Shown here: positions 55,741 through 64,000 of the stretch, one piece after another
Layout of the letters: every line of letters begins with the position of its first letter
Position numbering within the stretch: the stretch's first letter is position 1
Origin: Acuticoccus sp963704595
Lineage (GTDB): Bacteria > Pseudomonadota > Alphaproteobacteria > Rhizobiales > Amorphaceae
Reading direction: 5' to 3'
DNA length: 64,000 bases
Assembly: GCA_963704595.1 (NCBI GenBank)
Contig: OY969922.1
Location: 3,596,001 to 3,660,000, forward strand
Translations under genes and position numbers: made by a program
The notes under the pieces: generated by a model
What the model was told of the DNA's origin: nothing
What the model saw: only the letters and a program-made list of their open reading frames with translations
Databases searched by the model: none

Positions 55741-57684
55741 ATGACACAAACTGCCGAAACGCGCCCCTTCGAAGCCGACGTCGCGCGGCTCCTCCACCTC
55801 ATGGTGCATTCGGTCTACTCGACGCCGGATGTCTTCCTTCGCGAGCTGATCTCCAACGCCGCGGACGCGTGCGAGAAGCTGCGCCACGCCGCCCTGACCG
55901 ACGCCGCGCTGATGGCCGGCGACCCCGACCTCAGGATCACGATCACCGTCGACCCCGAGGGCAAGACAGTCACCATCGCCGACAACGGCATCGGGATGAC
56001 CCGCGACGAGCTCATCGAGAATCTCGGCACCATGGCCCGCTCCGGCACGGAGAAATTCCGCCAGGCGCTGGAGGAGAAGGAAGAGGGCAAGGCGCTGATC
56101 GGCCAGTTCGGCGTCGGCTTCTACTCCGCCTTCATGGTGGCGAGCGAGGTCGCGGTGACGAGCCGCGCCGCCGGCAGCGACGAGGCGTGGACGTGGCGCT
56201 CCGACGGGTCGGGCGAGTTCGTGATCGAGCCGGCGACGGAGGCCCCGGCGCGCGGCAGCGCCGTCCACCTCACCCTGCGCGAGGAGCACGCCGAATACGC
56301 CGACGAGGCGACCATCGAGCGGCTGGTGAAGCACCATTCGGCGCACGTTCCGGTGCCGATCGTGGTGTCGAAGAAGGGCGAGGGCGAAACCCGCGAGATC
56401 GTCGACGGCAAGGCGCTCTGGGCGCGGCCGAAGTCGGAGATCACCGACGAGGAGTACGAGGAGTTCTACCGCTTCACGGCCGGCGCGTTCGACAAGCCTG
56501 CGCTGACGATCCACACCCGCGCGGAAGGCCGTCAGGAGTACACCGCGCTCCTCTTCGTGCCCGAGATGGCGCCGTTCGACCTCTTCGAGCCGGAGCGCAA
56601 GGGCCGGGTGAAGCTCTACGTGCGCCGCGTCTTCATCACCGACGATGCGCCGCTCCTGCCGGGCTACCTGCGCTTCGTACGCGGCCTCGTCGATTCGGAG
56701 GACCTGCCGCTCAACCTCTCGCGCGAGATGCTGCAGAACAACCCGATGCTGGCGCAGATCAAGACCGCGACCACCAAGCGCGTCCTGTCGGAGATGAAGA
56801 AGCTCGCCGAGAAGGACGCCGAGACCTACGAGAAGGTCTGGGAGAGCTTCGGCGCGGTGCTGAAGGAAGGCCTCTACGAGGACGCCGAGCGACGCGACGA
56901 GCTCTACGCGCTCTGCCGCTTCCGCACGACGAAGGCGCCGGACGGCACCCGCTCACTCGCCGAGTACAAGGCGGACATGAAGGAGAACCAGAAGGCGATC
57001 TTCTACGCCGTCGGCGAGAATCGCGAGCGGCTGGCCGCCTCCCCACACCTCGAGGGTTTTGCCGCCCGCGGCATCGAGGTCCTGCTTCTGTCCGACCCGG
57101 TGGATGCGTTCTGGACCCGCACAGCGCTGGGCTTCGACGGCACGCCCTTCAAGTCGGTGACGCAGGGTTCGGCCGAGCTCGACGAGATCCCGGTGGACGG
57201 CGGCGACATCAAGCCGCCGGAGCCCGGCCACGAGGGCGACATGGCAGCGCTCGCCGGCCTCGTGAAGCAGGCGCTGGCGGACCGCGTGTCCGACGTGCGC
57301 TCGTCCTCGCGCCTCGACACCAGCCCCGCGTGCCTGGTCGCGGCGGACAGCGGCTACGACCGCGCGATGGAGAAGATCGTTTCCCGCCACGGCCAGGGCG
57401 GGTTCGGCGGCAAGCCGGTGCTGGAACTCAACCCGAAGCATCCGCTGATCAAGCGCCTCGCCACCACCGCTGGAAACGGCGACGGCAGCGGCCAGATCGG
57501 CGATGCGGCGTGGCTGCTCCTCGGCTCGGCCGAGATCCTCGACGGCGAGGCGCCGTCCGATCCGGCGGCGTTCAACAAGCGGCTGCTCGACGTGATGGCG
57601 GCGCGGTTCGCCCCCGAGCGCACGAGCGGCGCGGCCGACCACATCGCCAACGATGGCGGAGCGGACGGCACCTCCGCCGACTGA
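55741..57684 (+). CDS. htpG: Molecular chaperone HtpG (bacterial Hsp90)
   Basis: 647 residues. N-terminal GHKL ATPase: FLRELISNAADACEKLR, DNGIGMTRDELIENLGTMA and GQFGVGFYSAFMVA; middle-domain NLSREMLQNNPML with the catalytic Arg region; C-terminal dimerisation domain present. Cytosolic ATP-driven chaperone. No heat-shock hairpin is obvious in the 122-base upstream gap. A GC-rich stem follows the stop. Confidence 0.97.
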   Translation: MTQTAETRPFEADVARLLHLMVHSVYSTPDVFLRELISNAADACEKLRHAALTDAALMAGDPDLRITITVDPEGKTVTIADNGIGMTRDELIENLGTMARSGTEKFRQALEEKEEGKALIGQFGVGFYSAFMVASEVAVTSRAAGSDEAWTWRSDGSGEFVIEPATEAPARGSAVHLTLREEHAEYADEATIERLVKHHSAHVPVPIVVSKKGEGETREIVDGKALWARPKSEITDEEYEEFYRFTAGAFDKPALTIHTRAEGRQEYTALLFVPEMAPFDLFEPERKGRVKLYVRRVFITDDAPLLPGYLRFVRGLVDSEDLPLNLSREMLQNNPMLAQIKTATTKRVLSEMKKLAEKDAETYEKVWESFGAVLKEGLYEDAERRDELYALCRFRTTKAPDGTRSLAEYKADMKENQKAIFYAVGENRERLAASPHLEGFAARGIEVLLLSDPVDAFWTRTALGFDGTPFKSVTQGSAELDEIPVDGGDIKPPEPGHEGDMAALAGLVKQALADRVSDVRSSSRLDTSPACLVAADSGYDRAMEKIVSRHGQGGFGGKPVLELNPKHPLIKRLATTAGNGDGSGQIGDAAWLLLGSAEILDGEAPSDPAAFNKRLLDVMAARFAPERTSGAADHIANDGGADGTSAD

Positions 57685-57692
57685 TGCGTCGC

Positions 57693-57716
57693 GGCGGCCC
57701 CTTCCCGGGGGCCGCC
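57693..57716. terminator. GC-rich stem between convergent htpG and LysE genes
   Basis: GGCGGCCCC (57693-57701) pairs with GGGGCCGCC (57708-57716). It sits between two convergent stop codons and could serve both; no T run is present on either side. Confidence 0.5.
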
Positions 57717-57718
57717 CG

Positions 57719-58363
57719 TCACCCGGCGCGGGTGGCGAGAAGCTTGACGGCGAACCCGCCGAGAACCGTCGCGAACAGGTAGTCGACCGCCCGCGTCGCG
57801 ACCCTGCTGCGCTTGAGGAGGGAGGCGAGGCTCCCCGCGAAGGCGATCATCAGGAGCGTGATCGGCGTCGCCACCACCACAAACATCACCCCCAGGAAGA
57901 AGAGTTTCGGCGCGGCGTCAGGGTCGGACGGCGAGACGAACTGCGGCAGGAAGGTGATGAAGAAGACGATGATCTTGGGGTTGAGGAGATTGATGAGGAG
58001 CCCCTTGGCATAGACCCTGATGAGCCCGCCCTGCGCCCGGCCCCCCGACGAGAGCTGGAACGACGAGCCGTTGCGCACCGCGTCCACGGCGAGCCACAGC
58101 AGGTAGAGTGCGCCGACCACCTTGAGAATGGTAAAGGCGGTCGCGGACGCAAGCAGAAGCGCCGAGAGGCCAACCGCCACGAATACCGTGTGGCAGACGA
58201 GGCCGGTCGCCGCGCCGGAATAGGCGACGAGCCCCGCGAGGCGGGACCGGCTGACGGTCTGCGAGAGGAAGAGCGTCATGTCCGGCCCCGGCGTCAGCGT
58301 GAGGGCGAGGACCGCGGCGATATAGGCGAGGAAGACCGGCGTTTCTGGGACGAAGTCGAGCAT
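57719..58363 (-). CDS. LysE/RhtB family amino-acid exporter
   Basis: 214 residues with six predicted spans. Family signatures: ALTLTPGPDMTLFLSQTVSR near residue 20 (the conserved PGP motif), GALYLLWLAVDAVRNG and KGLLINLLNPKIIVFFITFL. Inner-membrane exporter of amino acids or their lactones. It converges on htpG and lies 69 bases from the response-regulator stop on the same strand. Confidence 0.92.
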   Translation of the reverse strand: MLDFVPETPVFLAYIAAVLALTLTPGPDMTLFLSQTVSRSRLAGLVAYSGAATGLVCHTVFVAVGLSALLLASATAFTILKVVGALYLLWLAVDAVRNGSSFQLSSGGRAQGGLIRVYAKGLLINLLNPKIIVFFITFLPQFVSPSDPDAAPKLFFLGVMFVVVATPITLLMIAFAGSLASLLKRSRVATRAVDYLFATVLGGFAVKLLATRAG

Positions 58364-58432
58364 GGCGACACTCCGAGGGGCGACCGCTGATGCATCACAT
58401 CGGCGGTCCGCGCAAGGGGCGCGGCCAGCGGG

Positions 58433-58837
58433 TCAGCCGCGGTCGAAAGGCTCGAACTCTTCGGGCCACTTCGGCGCCTGGTTCTTCCGCAGCCTCCTCA
58501 CCGCATTCACCGCGTCGACCAGCGTCATCGGATCCACCGGTTTGCGCAGGAGCCCGATCGCATGGTCCGTGTAGTCGAAGGCGAGGTCGCGCTGCCCGGA
58601 CATGAAGATCGCCGTGGCGCCGTACTTGTCGACCATGGCCGCGGCGATATCGGGGCCGGTGCGGCCGTCCGCGAGGTCGATGTCGACGAGAGCGCAGTCG
58701 CACCCGGCGTCGGCAACGAGGGCGAACGCATCGGCGGCCGACGGTGCCGGGCCGAGAACCTCGAACCCAGCATCCTCCAGCTCGTCGACGACCATCATCG
58801 CAACCAGCGCGTTGTCTTCCACAACCAGAACTCGCAT
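58433..58837 (-). CDS. Single-domain response regulator
   Basis: 134 residues, one receiver domain. Acidic pocket VVEDNA (E7, D8), phospho-acceptor D52 in CALVDIDLADG, switch Ser in IFMSGQ, and Lys in LLRKPVD. No output domain, so it acts by protein contact like CheY or as a phosphate sink. It follows the HWE kinase at 58900 by 62 bases, its probable partner. Confidence 0.9.
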   Translation of the reverse strand: MRVLVVEDNALVAMMVVDELEDAGFEVLGPAPSAADAFALVADAGCDCALVDIDLADGRTGPDIAAAMVDKYGATAIFMSGQRDLAFDYTDHAIGLLRKPVDPMTLVDAVNAVRRLRKNQAPKWPEEFEPFDRG

Positions 58838-58899
58838 GCCACTCCACCTTGTCCGGAATGCAAACGCCGCTCGCGGCTGTATGTTGCGATCTAATTTAG

Positions 58900-59928
58900 T
58901 TAGTATGCGTTTGTGATCTCGGCACGCATCCTGAAGTCGAGACCATTGGGCCGGTAGTCGAAGCTGGTCTCTCCACCCAACGCCGTTACTGCGGAACGAA
59001 TGAACTTCAGCCCGTAACCTTCCGCTCGCGGCGAGACGATTTCGTTATCGGTTGTTTCGTGCCACTCAAGCACGATCTTACGGCGATCCTGAGGCTCGAA
59101 CCGCCACGAGATCCTGACGGTTCCGCCGATCCGGGACAGCGCGCCGTACTTGACCGCATTGGTGGCAAGCTCGTTCAGCACCAGAGCCAGCGACAGCGCG
59201 TGTTCCCTGTCGATCGCGACGGGACTGCCTTCGATCTCGATCTGGCCGTGGTCGTCGGTGTAGGGCGCGACAATCGCCTTCACCAGTTCGTGAAGGACGG
59301 GTTCTGCCCGGTCAGCGTCGAACAGCAGCTCGTGGACCTTGGAGAGCGCGCGCATGCGGCCGGAGAACTTGTCTGAAAAGTCGTCCAGCGTGCCGCTCTG
59401 CCGCATGGTCATCCGATAGATGGCGTGGAACGTCGCAACCGTGTTCTTGACGCGGTGGTTGAGTTCGCGCCGGAGCTCGAGCTGCAGCTCAAGATGGTCG
59501 CGCATTTCGAGCTGCTTGACGCGGGTGCGCATCGCGTTGACCACCGCCGTGCGGAATTCGAACGGCCGGACCGGCCGGTGCATGACGATGACCAGCCCGT
59601 CCGCCAGTAGGCGGCCGAGCCGGGCCGTGATCGCAGCCGTATCCTGCTCCCCCTCAAGAAGCAGGACGAGCGGGAACCGTGCCCAGGGCGGCTGTTTCTC
59701 GATCACGGTGCCGAGCGAATTGAGGAGTTCAGCGGTCAGGCCTTCCTGGGTGGCGACGAGGACCGTGCCCGCTTCGAACAGGCGCGGATCGTCCGCCGTT
59801 TCGAGTTCGGCCGAGCGAATCCCGTCCTGCGCCAGCACGCGGCTGATCATCTCCGTATCGTTGCGGATCGGCGCCCGGATCAGGAAGAGGACCTCCATTT
59901 CCTCACGCTCTGGCACGATGTCGATCAT
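58900..59928 (-). CDS. HWE/HisKA_2 family sensor histidine kinase
   Basis: 342 residues. Residues 10-135 look like a receiver-like or ANTAR-type alpha/beta domain (LFLIRAPIRNDTEMISRVLA...), without clear phospho-acceptor. The dimerisation helix carries the phospho-His in LRRELNHRVKNTVATFHAIY, followed by the HWE-type ATPase with LVLNELATNAVKYGALS and a G-box near GYGLKFIRSAV. Cytosolic (no membrane span). It starts eight bases after the KaiC-like gene and precedes the response regulator. Confidence 0.9.
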   Translation of the reverse strand: MIDIVPEREEMEVLFLIRAPIRNDTEMISRVLAQDGIRSAELETADDPRLFEAGTVLVATQEGLTAELLNSLGTVIEKQPPWARFPLVLLLEGEQDTAAITARLGRLLADGLVIVMHRPVRPFEFRTAVVNAMRTRVKQLEMRDHLELQLELRRELNHRVKNTVATFHAIYRMTMRQSGTLDDFSDKFSGRMRALSKVHELLFDADRAEPVLHELVKAIVAPYTDDHGQIEIEGSPVAIDREHALSLALVLNELATNAVKYGALSRIGGTVRISWRFEPQDRRKIVLEWHETTDNEIVSPRAEGYGLKFIRSAVTALGGETSFDYRPNGLDFRMRAEITNAY

Positions 59929-59936
59929 TCCAATGC

Positions 59937-61454
59937 TCAGCGCTGGAAGATCTGCGACGTGCTGAACGACGGAGGGGCGTTGAAGGTCTCGATCCGCACG
60001 CCGCCACCATCGATGATCAGTTCCCGGACCTCGAGGTCGTGCGGGCCGTGCCGCTTCTTCACCACGGTCACTGTGCGGCGGATGATGCCGGGCGCCTCCG
60101 ACATGCGCAGGAGAAGCACTGAATCGCCGAGATAGCTGACGTCGAGATCGGATGACTGCTCATGGCCGAGAAGGCCGTGCTGCGCCACGATGAGAAGGGT
60201 CAGCACGCCGCGCCGCGCGATGTATTTCAGCAGCGAATGCATCTGCGTGACCGCCTCGGCGCTCTCAGGCAGCGAGGACAGGTAGCCGGTGAAGCTGTCA
60301 ATGGCGATGACGCCGACGTCGAGCTCGTCGATCGACTGGCGCACGATCGCCGCGAACTCACCGGGAGAAACCTCGGTCGGCGTGAAGTCGCGCAGCATCA
60401 ACTTTCCGCTGTCGTAGTAGCCGCGCAGGTCGATGCCGAGGCCTTCGCAACGGCGGAAGAAGGTCTCGCGCCGCTCCTCGAACAGGAACATGCCGACATT
60501 CTCGCCGCGCTTCAGCGCCGCCTCCACGTAGAGTGAGGCGAGCGTGGACTTTCCGGTGCCCGACTGGCCGACGAAGAGCGACGTCGTGCCGGCTTCGAGC
60601 CCGCCGCCGAGCATCTTGTCGAGTTCGACCACATTTGACTTGATGAGGTCGTCGCTGATCCCGGTCTCCGGCGTCACGTCCGGCACGATCCGCGGGTAGA
60701 CCGTGACGCCGACGCCCTCGCGGATGCTGATGTCGTGGTAACCGTCTGCGATCGGGGTGCCGCGCATCTTCTTGATCTCCACCCGGCGACGCGCCGACCC
60801 GTACTGCGGGAGGTGCTTGTCGAGCCGGATCAGCCCGTGCGCGATGTTCTCAAGCTGATTGTCGGACATGTCGTCGACGGCGTGTTCGGTGTCTATCAGG
60901 AGCGCCGTCGTGTCCTCGTCGGCAAGGAAGTTCTTGAAGCCCAGAACCTCGCGCCGGAAGCGCACCTTGTCGGACGCGAGAAGGCGCACCTCGAGCAGAG
61001 AATCGTAGACGACCCGGCGCGGATTGAGCGAGCGCACGATATTCTCGATGGCGTCGCGCGTGCGGTCGAGCCTGAGGTCGGACGTCTGGAAGATGGTCTG
61101 CTCGGTAAGCTCGGTGGAGGCATCGCCGCTGATCAGCGACTGGACCGAGATCCCCTCGAGGTCCCAGCCGTGGGACCGCGCGATCTGGCGCAGCTCGCGC
61201 TCGGTCTGTGACAGCGAAACGTAAAGGACCGGCTCGCCGAGCTCGACGCCCTTGCGCAGGAACTGAAGCGCGAGCGTCGTCTTCCCCGTTCCCGCGGCAC
61301 CCCGGAGGAGGTAGAGGTGAGGTCCGGGCAGTCCGCCACCCATGATGCTGTCCAGCCCATCGACACCGGTCTTGATTCGCTTCTCTGGGTCCAATGCGTG
61401 ATGCTCCGTCAATGTGGAACGCCGCCCAGCGGTGGCGGCGCTTGCCAATTTCAT
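59937..61454 (-). CDS. KaiC-like double RecA-domain ATPase
   Basis: 505 residues in two KaiC/RecA domains. Walker A is GAAGTGKT (52-59) in domain 1 and GQSGTGKS in domain 2. The catalytic Glu pair of KaiC is kept in domain 2 (FLFEERRETFF) but replaced in domain 1 (VSLSQTERELRQ). The Ser-Thr phosphosites of clock KaiC align with VSYLGDS, keeping Ser but changing Thr to Tyr. So a KaiC paralogue, not a clock protein as known from cyanobacteria; no kaiA or kaiB is near. ATG at 61454 is the first credible start. Lies between two histidine kinases, so a signalling role is likely. Confidence 0.9.
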   Translation of the reverse strand: MKLASAATAGRRSTLTEHHALDPEKRIKTGVDGLDSIMGGGLPGPHLYLLRGAAGTGKTTLALQFLRKGVELGEPVLYVSLSQTERELRQIARSHGWDLEGISVQSLISGDASTELTEQTIFQTSDLRLDRTRDAIENIVRSLNPRRVVYDSLLEVRLLASDKVRFRREVLGFKNFLADEDTTALLIDTEHAVDDMSDNQLENIAHGLIRLDKHLPQYGSARRRVEIKKMRGTPIADGYHDISIREGVGVTVYPRIVPDVTPETGISDDLIKSNVVELDKMLGGGLEAGTTSLFVGQSGTGKSTLASLYVEAALKRGENVGMFLFEERRETFFRRCEGLGIDLRGYYDSGKLMLRDFTPTEVSPGEFAAIVRQSIDELDVGVIAIDSFTGYLSSLPESAEAVTQMHSLLKYIARRGVLTLLIVAQHGLLGHEQSSDLDVSYLGDSVLLLRMSEAPGIIRRTVTVVKKRHGPHDLEVRELIIDGGGVRIETFNAPPSFSTSQIFQR

Positions 61455-61556
61455 TCTCCCGGCAGGATGTGCCGACACGCACTCGAATGAGAAGGGGGCC
61501 GTAGGCAAAAAAGTTCCGTATCCCAGTGGGTTCGCGGCTGGTCGCCGTTCGTCTTC

Positions 61557-62712
61557 CTACTCGCTGTCAGTCGATGCGAATGCGATGTGGACACGGAAAC
61601 CGTCGTCCGAGTCCACGCTGATTTCGGCCCGAGTGGCGGGAGGACATGGCGCGGATCATCCGCCAGCCCAAGGAGTTGGAGCGTTCCGGCCGGTCGACGC
61701 CGGGCGGCAGACCCGGCCCGTCGTCCGACACCTCGAGCGTGAAGGCATCGGGCGTCTCGGCGGTTTCGTCCGTGGCGACGCGGATCCTGACCGTGCCCTC
61801 GGACCGGTCGCTGAAGGCGTGCTTCATCGCGTTGGTCATCAGTTCGGCGACGATGAGGCCGAGGTCCACCGCGAGCCCGGACGCGAGCGGCATGTCGTCG
61901 CCTTCCACGCTGACGTTGACCGTCTTCTCCTCGGTGCTGAGCGCTTCGACCGTCCGCTTCGCGACGTCGCCGAGGAAGGCGAGGATGCGCACCTGCTTGC
62001 CATCCTCCGCCCGCTCGAGCTGCTCGTGGACCGACAGGATCGCCTGCATCCTGAGGCCGAGTTCGGACAGCGCCTGCTTGGTCTCCGCGTGCGTCGCGGC
62101 GTTCTGCGACAGGCGGACGAGGCTTCCCATCAGGGCGAGGTTGTTGCGGGTCCGGTGGTGGACCTCGCGGATCAGGAGATCACGCTCCTGCAGCGCCAGC
62201 ATCAGCTCGCGGTTCTGCTGGACCAGCGCCTCGGTGGGATCGGCCTTGTTGAGCGAACCGAGGCGGTCGGTCGCCGCCCGGACCAGCTCGCCGAGCTTGT
62301 CGCCCTTGTGGGCCGACATGAACCAGGCCTCGATCTCGGTGCCGTCCGCGTTGGTGTGGACGTTGAAATGGTCCGCGATGCGGTGCGCCCCGCGCAGGCC
62401 AAGGCCGAGACCCGTGGCGCTCGGCATGGCATGGCCGCCGAGAACGTCTTCCAGGTGGGCGACGCCGGGGCCGGAGTCGGTGACCGTCACCAGCAACGCG
62501 ACGATGTGGTTCTTCTCGATCAATCCCATCATCACCCGCCCGCCTCCGCCGTGGACGATCGCGTTGCGGGCAAGCTCCAGCATCGCCGTCACGATACGGG
62601 TCTGGCTGAAGGTGGCAAAGCCGAGGACTTCCGTCACGGCCCGGCCAACCTGTCGGACGCGCGGAATGTCCTTGTCCGATTCCAGGCGGATGGTGATCAG
62701 TCGCGTCGGCAT
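61557..62712 (-). CDS. RsbT-like ATPase fused to HisKA_2 histidine kinase (frame broken near end)
   Basis: 385 codons plus one base. Residues 1-135 are an RsbT-type anti-sigma kinase domain (LELARNAIVHGGGGRV, DSGPGVAHLED, TGLGLGLRGAH). A linker leads to phospho-His helix LLIREVHHRTRNNLALMGSL and a second GHKL ATPase (LIVAELMTNAMKHAFSD, VSDDGPGLP). So two ATPase domains of different type in one chain. The frame breaks near 61650; removing one base gives AEISVDSDDGFRVHIAFAS, the usual end of HisKA_2 kinases, and moves the stop to 61557. Confidence 0.88.
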
Positions 62713-62718
62713 TCCGGA

Positions 62719-63744
62719 TCAGCCAGGCCCGGACTGCGGGGCCGAACGCTTGGCGACCAGGACACAGGCATCGTCGGACGCGCGCTCGTAGGCGTCCATG
62801 ATCGCGGCAGCGATCGTCAGCGGCCTGCGGAACATCAGCTCCGGCCGGTCGCCGAGGTCACGCAGGGTGCGGATGCCGTCGGAATGCATGATGAGGACGT
62901 CGCCGCGCGCAAAGGAGACGGTTTCCTCGTGTCCGTTCGCGCGCTGGGGCGTACCGAGCCGGCCATCGCGCGAGGCGAGGCGGCGCACCTGTGCGCGCGG
63001 GGCACAGATCATCCCGCTGATGTTGCCGATGCCCGAATAGATGAGGCTCTCCTCGACGGCATTGATCCCTGCGATCATTGCGACCGCGCCGCGCGTGTCA
63101 ACGATGGCGTCCGACAGCTTGGCAAGGACCGTCTGCGGCGAGCCGGTGGCCTCGGCGAACGCCGCGACCGCGGTTTCCGCCGCCCTCTGCGCCTCCGGGC
63201 CGTGGCCGAGACCGTCGCAGACCATCAGGTCGGTGGTGACGCCGCGGGGGCAGACTGCCCAGCCGTCGCCGCAGACCGCCTGGCCGGGGTGGTTGAGCGT
63301 CAATACCGCAACGTCGAGCGCGCGGGGGGTGTAGGTCTCGTTCCGGGCGCGGATCTGCGCGGTGATGATGGTGCCTTCGCCGGCGCGGGTCAGGATGTCG
63401 AGGTCGTCGGACTGGCGCTCCATCGCGCCGAGGCCGATGCCTGCGGACCCGCCGGTGGAGACGCCGTCCATCATCATCCGGTCGATGTTCTCGATGCCGT
63501 TGCCCTTGTCGGCGGCAACGATGGCGAGGGTGCGCGGCCCTGCCCAGGCGGCCGGGCTGACCAGAATGCGACCGCCGCCCGCGTGGCGGACCATGTTGGT
63601 CGCGACCTCCGTGGTCACGATCGCGGCGCGTTCGGCGTCCGCACCGTCGAGCCCGAGTTCGAGCGCGCAGGCGCGGGTGCGCCGTCGCGCTTCCATCACC
63701 GCGCTCTTCTCCTTTATGTCGAACCAGGCCCCCATCCGCATCAT
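62719..63744 (-). CDS. RsbT-like ATPase fused to SpoIIE/RsbX PP2C phosphatase
   Basis: 341 residues. Residues 1-135: GHKL domain of the RsbT/RsbW class (TTEVATNMVRHAGGGRI, GSAGIGLGAMERQSDD). Residues 150-335: PP2C-type serine phosphatase with metal motifs MVCDGLGHGPEAQRAAET, VLIMHSDGIRTL and ASDDACVLVAKR. This fusion is the feedback phosphatase of stressosome modules. It overlaps the RsbT stop (ATGA) and is six bases from the next gene. Confidence 0.92.
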   Translation of the reverse strand: MMRMGAWFDIKEKSAVMEARRRTRACALELGLDGADAERAAIVTTEVATNMVRHAGGGRILVSPAAWAGPRTLAIVAADKGNGIENIDRMMMDGVSTGGSAGIGLGAMERQSDDLDILTRAGEGTIITAQIRARNETYTPRALDVAVLTLNHPGQAVCGDGWAVCPRGVTTDLMVCDGLGHGPEAQRAAETAVAAFAEATGSPQTVLAKLSDAIVDTRGAVAMIAGINAVEESLIYSGIGNISGMICAPRAQVRRLASRDGRLGTPQRANGHEETVSFARGDVLIMHSDGIRTLRDLGDRPELMFRRPLTIAAAIMDAYERASDDACVLVAKRSAPQSGPG

Positions 63745-64000
63745 GGCATGCCGATCATGATGACTGTTGTTCCCTGTCCGGGCGCACTTTCCAACTCGAA
63801 ACTCTCCACCAGTCGCTGGGCGCCTCCGAGGCCGCGCCCCATGCTGCCCGCCGTACTGTAACCGTCTTCCATCGCGCGGCGCACGTCCGCAATCCCCGGG
63901 CCACGATCGGTGCAGACCACCGCAATGCGCGGCTTGGCGTTATCGACGTACACCTTCAGCGTGCCGCCGCCGCCGTGCATCACCGCATTGCGCGCGATCT
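63741..64000 (-). CDS. rsbT: RsbT-type serine kinase/anti-sigma factor (5' end outside window)
   Basis: Only the C-terminal 86 residues are in the window; the frame is open to the right edge. It starts inside the N-box (IARNAVMHGGGGTLKVYV) and includes DRGPGIADVRRAMEDG and GSMGRGLGGAQRLVESFE, the ATP-lid of RsbT. RsbT phosphorylates stressosome RsbR/RsbS and then switches on a downstream output. Rsb scaffold genes are expected just beyond the edge. Confidence 0.88.
   Translation of the reverse strand, partial: IARNAVMHGGGGTLKVYVDNAKPRIAVVCTDRGPGIADVRRAMEDGYSTAGSMGRGLGGAQRLVESFELESAPGQGTTVIMIGMP

Noticed and set aside
59937..61454. Circadian clock kaiC
   Set aside because: No kaiA or kaiB nearby, domain 1 catalytic Glu pair and Thr phosphosite are replaced.

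Overview
The window reads as chromosomal DNA of a high-GC (about 70 percent) alphaproteobacterium, most likely of the order Hyphomicrobiales (Rhizobiales). The pointers are a CcrM-type GANTC methyltransferase, a DUF2794 protein, a 1623-residue NAD-glutamate dehydrogenase, homospermidine synthase, HWE-type histidine kinases and SorC/UgpC-style sugar transport genes. I cannot name the genus from the sequence. Gene density is high and many neighbours overlap by ATGA or TGATG. I see no rRNA, prophage, insertion sequence or CRISPR array.

Layout. (1) 1-2.6 kb: the end of a membrane GGDEF-like protein and homospermidine synthase with a good terminator. (2) 2.6-8.4 kb, minus strand: a six-gene iron operon (imelysin, bfd, bfr, di-haem oxidoreductase, second imelysin, DUF1513) behind two palindromic operator-like sites. 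(3) 8.7-19.4 kb: a divergent carbohydrate locus. The minus arm has a UgpC-type ATPase, an AraM-like polyol-phosphate dehydrogenase, a SIS isomerase, an SDR and a HAD-IIA phosphatase; the plus arm has a binding protein, two permeases, a SorC regulator and an FGGY kinase. (4) 19.5-23.1 kb: an FkbM methyltransferase joined to a TPR tail, a Gfo/Idh/MocA oxidoreductase, tRNA-Gly and glucokinase. (5) 23.2-26.6 kb: a uracil-catabolism (URC) operon, URC1-URC4-upp. (6) 26.7-33 kb: phosphomannomutase, M17 aminopeptidase, an SH3-NlpC/P60 protein, an enoyl-CoA hydratase relative and an amidase.

(7) 33-45.7 kb, minus strand: a molybdenum-hydroxylase locus with flotillin, two SRPBCC proteins, FAD subunit, FeS subunit, the N half of the Mo subunit, an EamA transporter, the C half of the Mo subunit, a CoxD-like AAA ATPase, a CoxE-like VWA protein and an amidohydrolase. 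The catalytic subunit is encoded as two genes and a small lower-GC ORF sits on the opposite strand inside the locus. (8) 46-58.4 kb: leuD, a membrane protein, an AhpD-like protein, gdh, ccrM, a secreted EEP-fold enzyme, DUF2794, htpG and a LysE exporter. (9) 58.4-64 kb, minus strand: a signalling island with RsbT, an RsbT-RsbX fusion, an RsbT-histidine kinase fusion, a KaiC-like double ATPase, an HWE kinase and a single-domain response regulator.

Two things stand out. First, two copies of an intergenic element (35964-36143 and 45784-45968) keep the same fold, a 24-bp stem with one fixed G/G mismatch plus two triloop hairpins, while the stem bases change in compensating fashion; a simpler relative lies at 28194-28320. 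Second, about 22 reading-frame breaks are present and every one I could resolve is a single extra base, which points to sequence error rather than gene decay. Affected genes are annotated over their full span.
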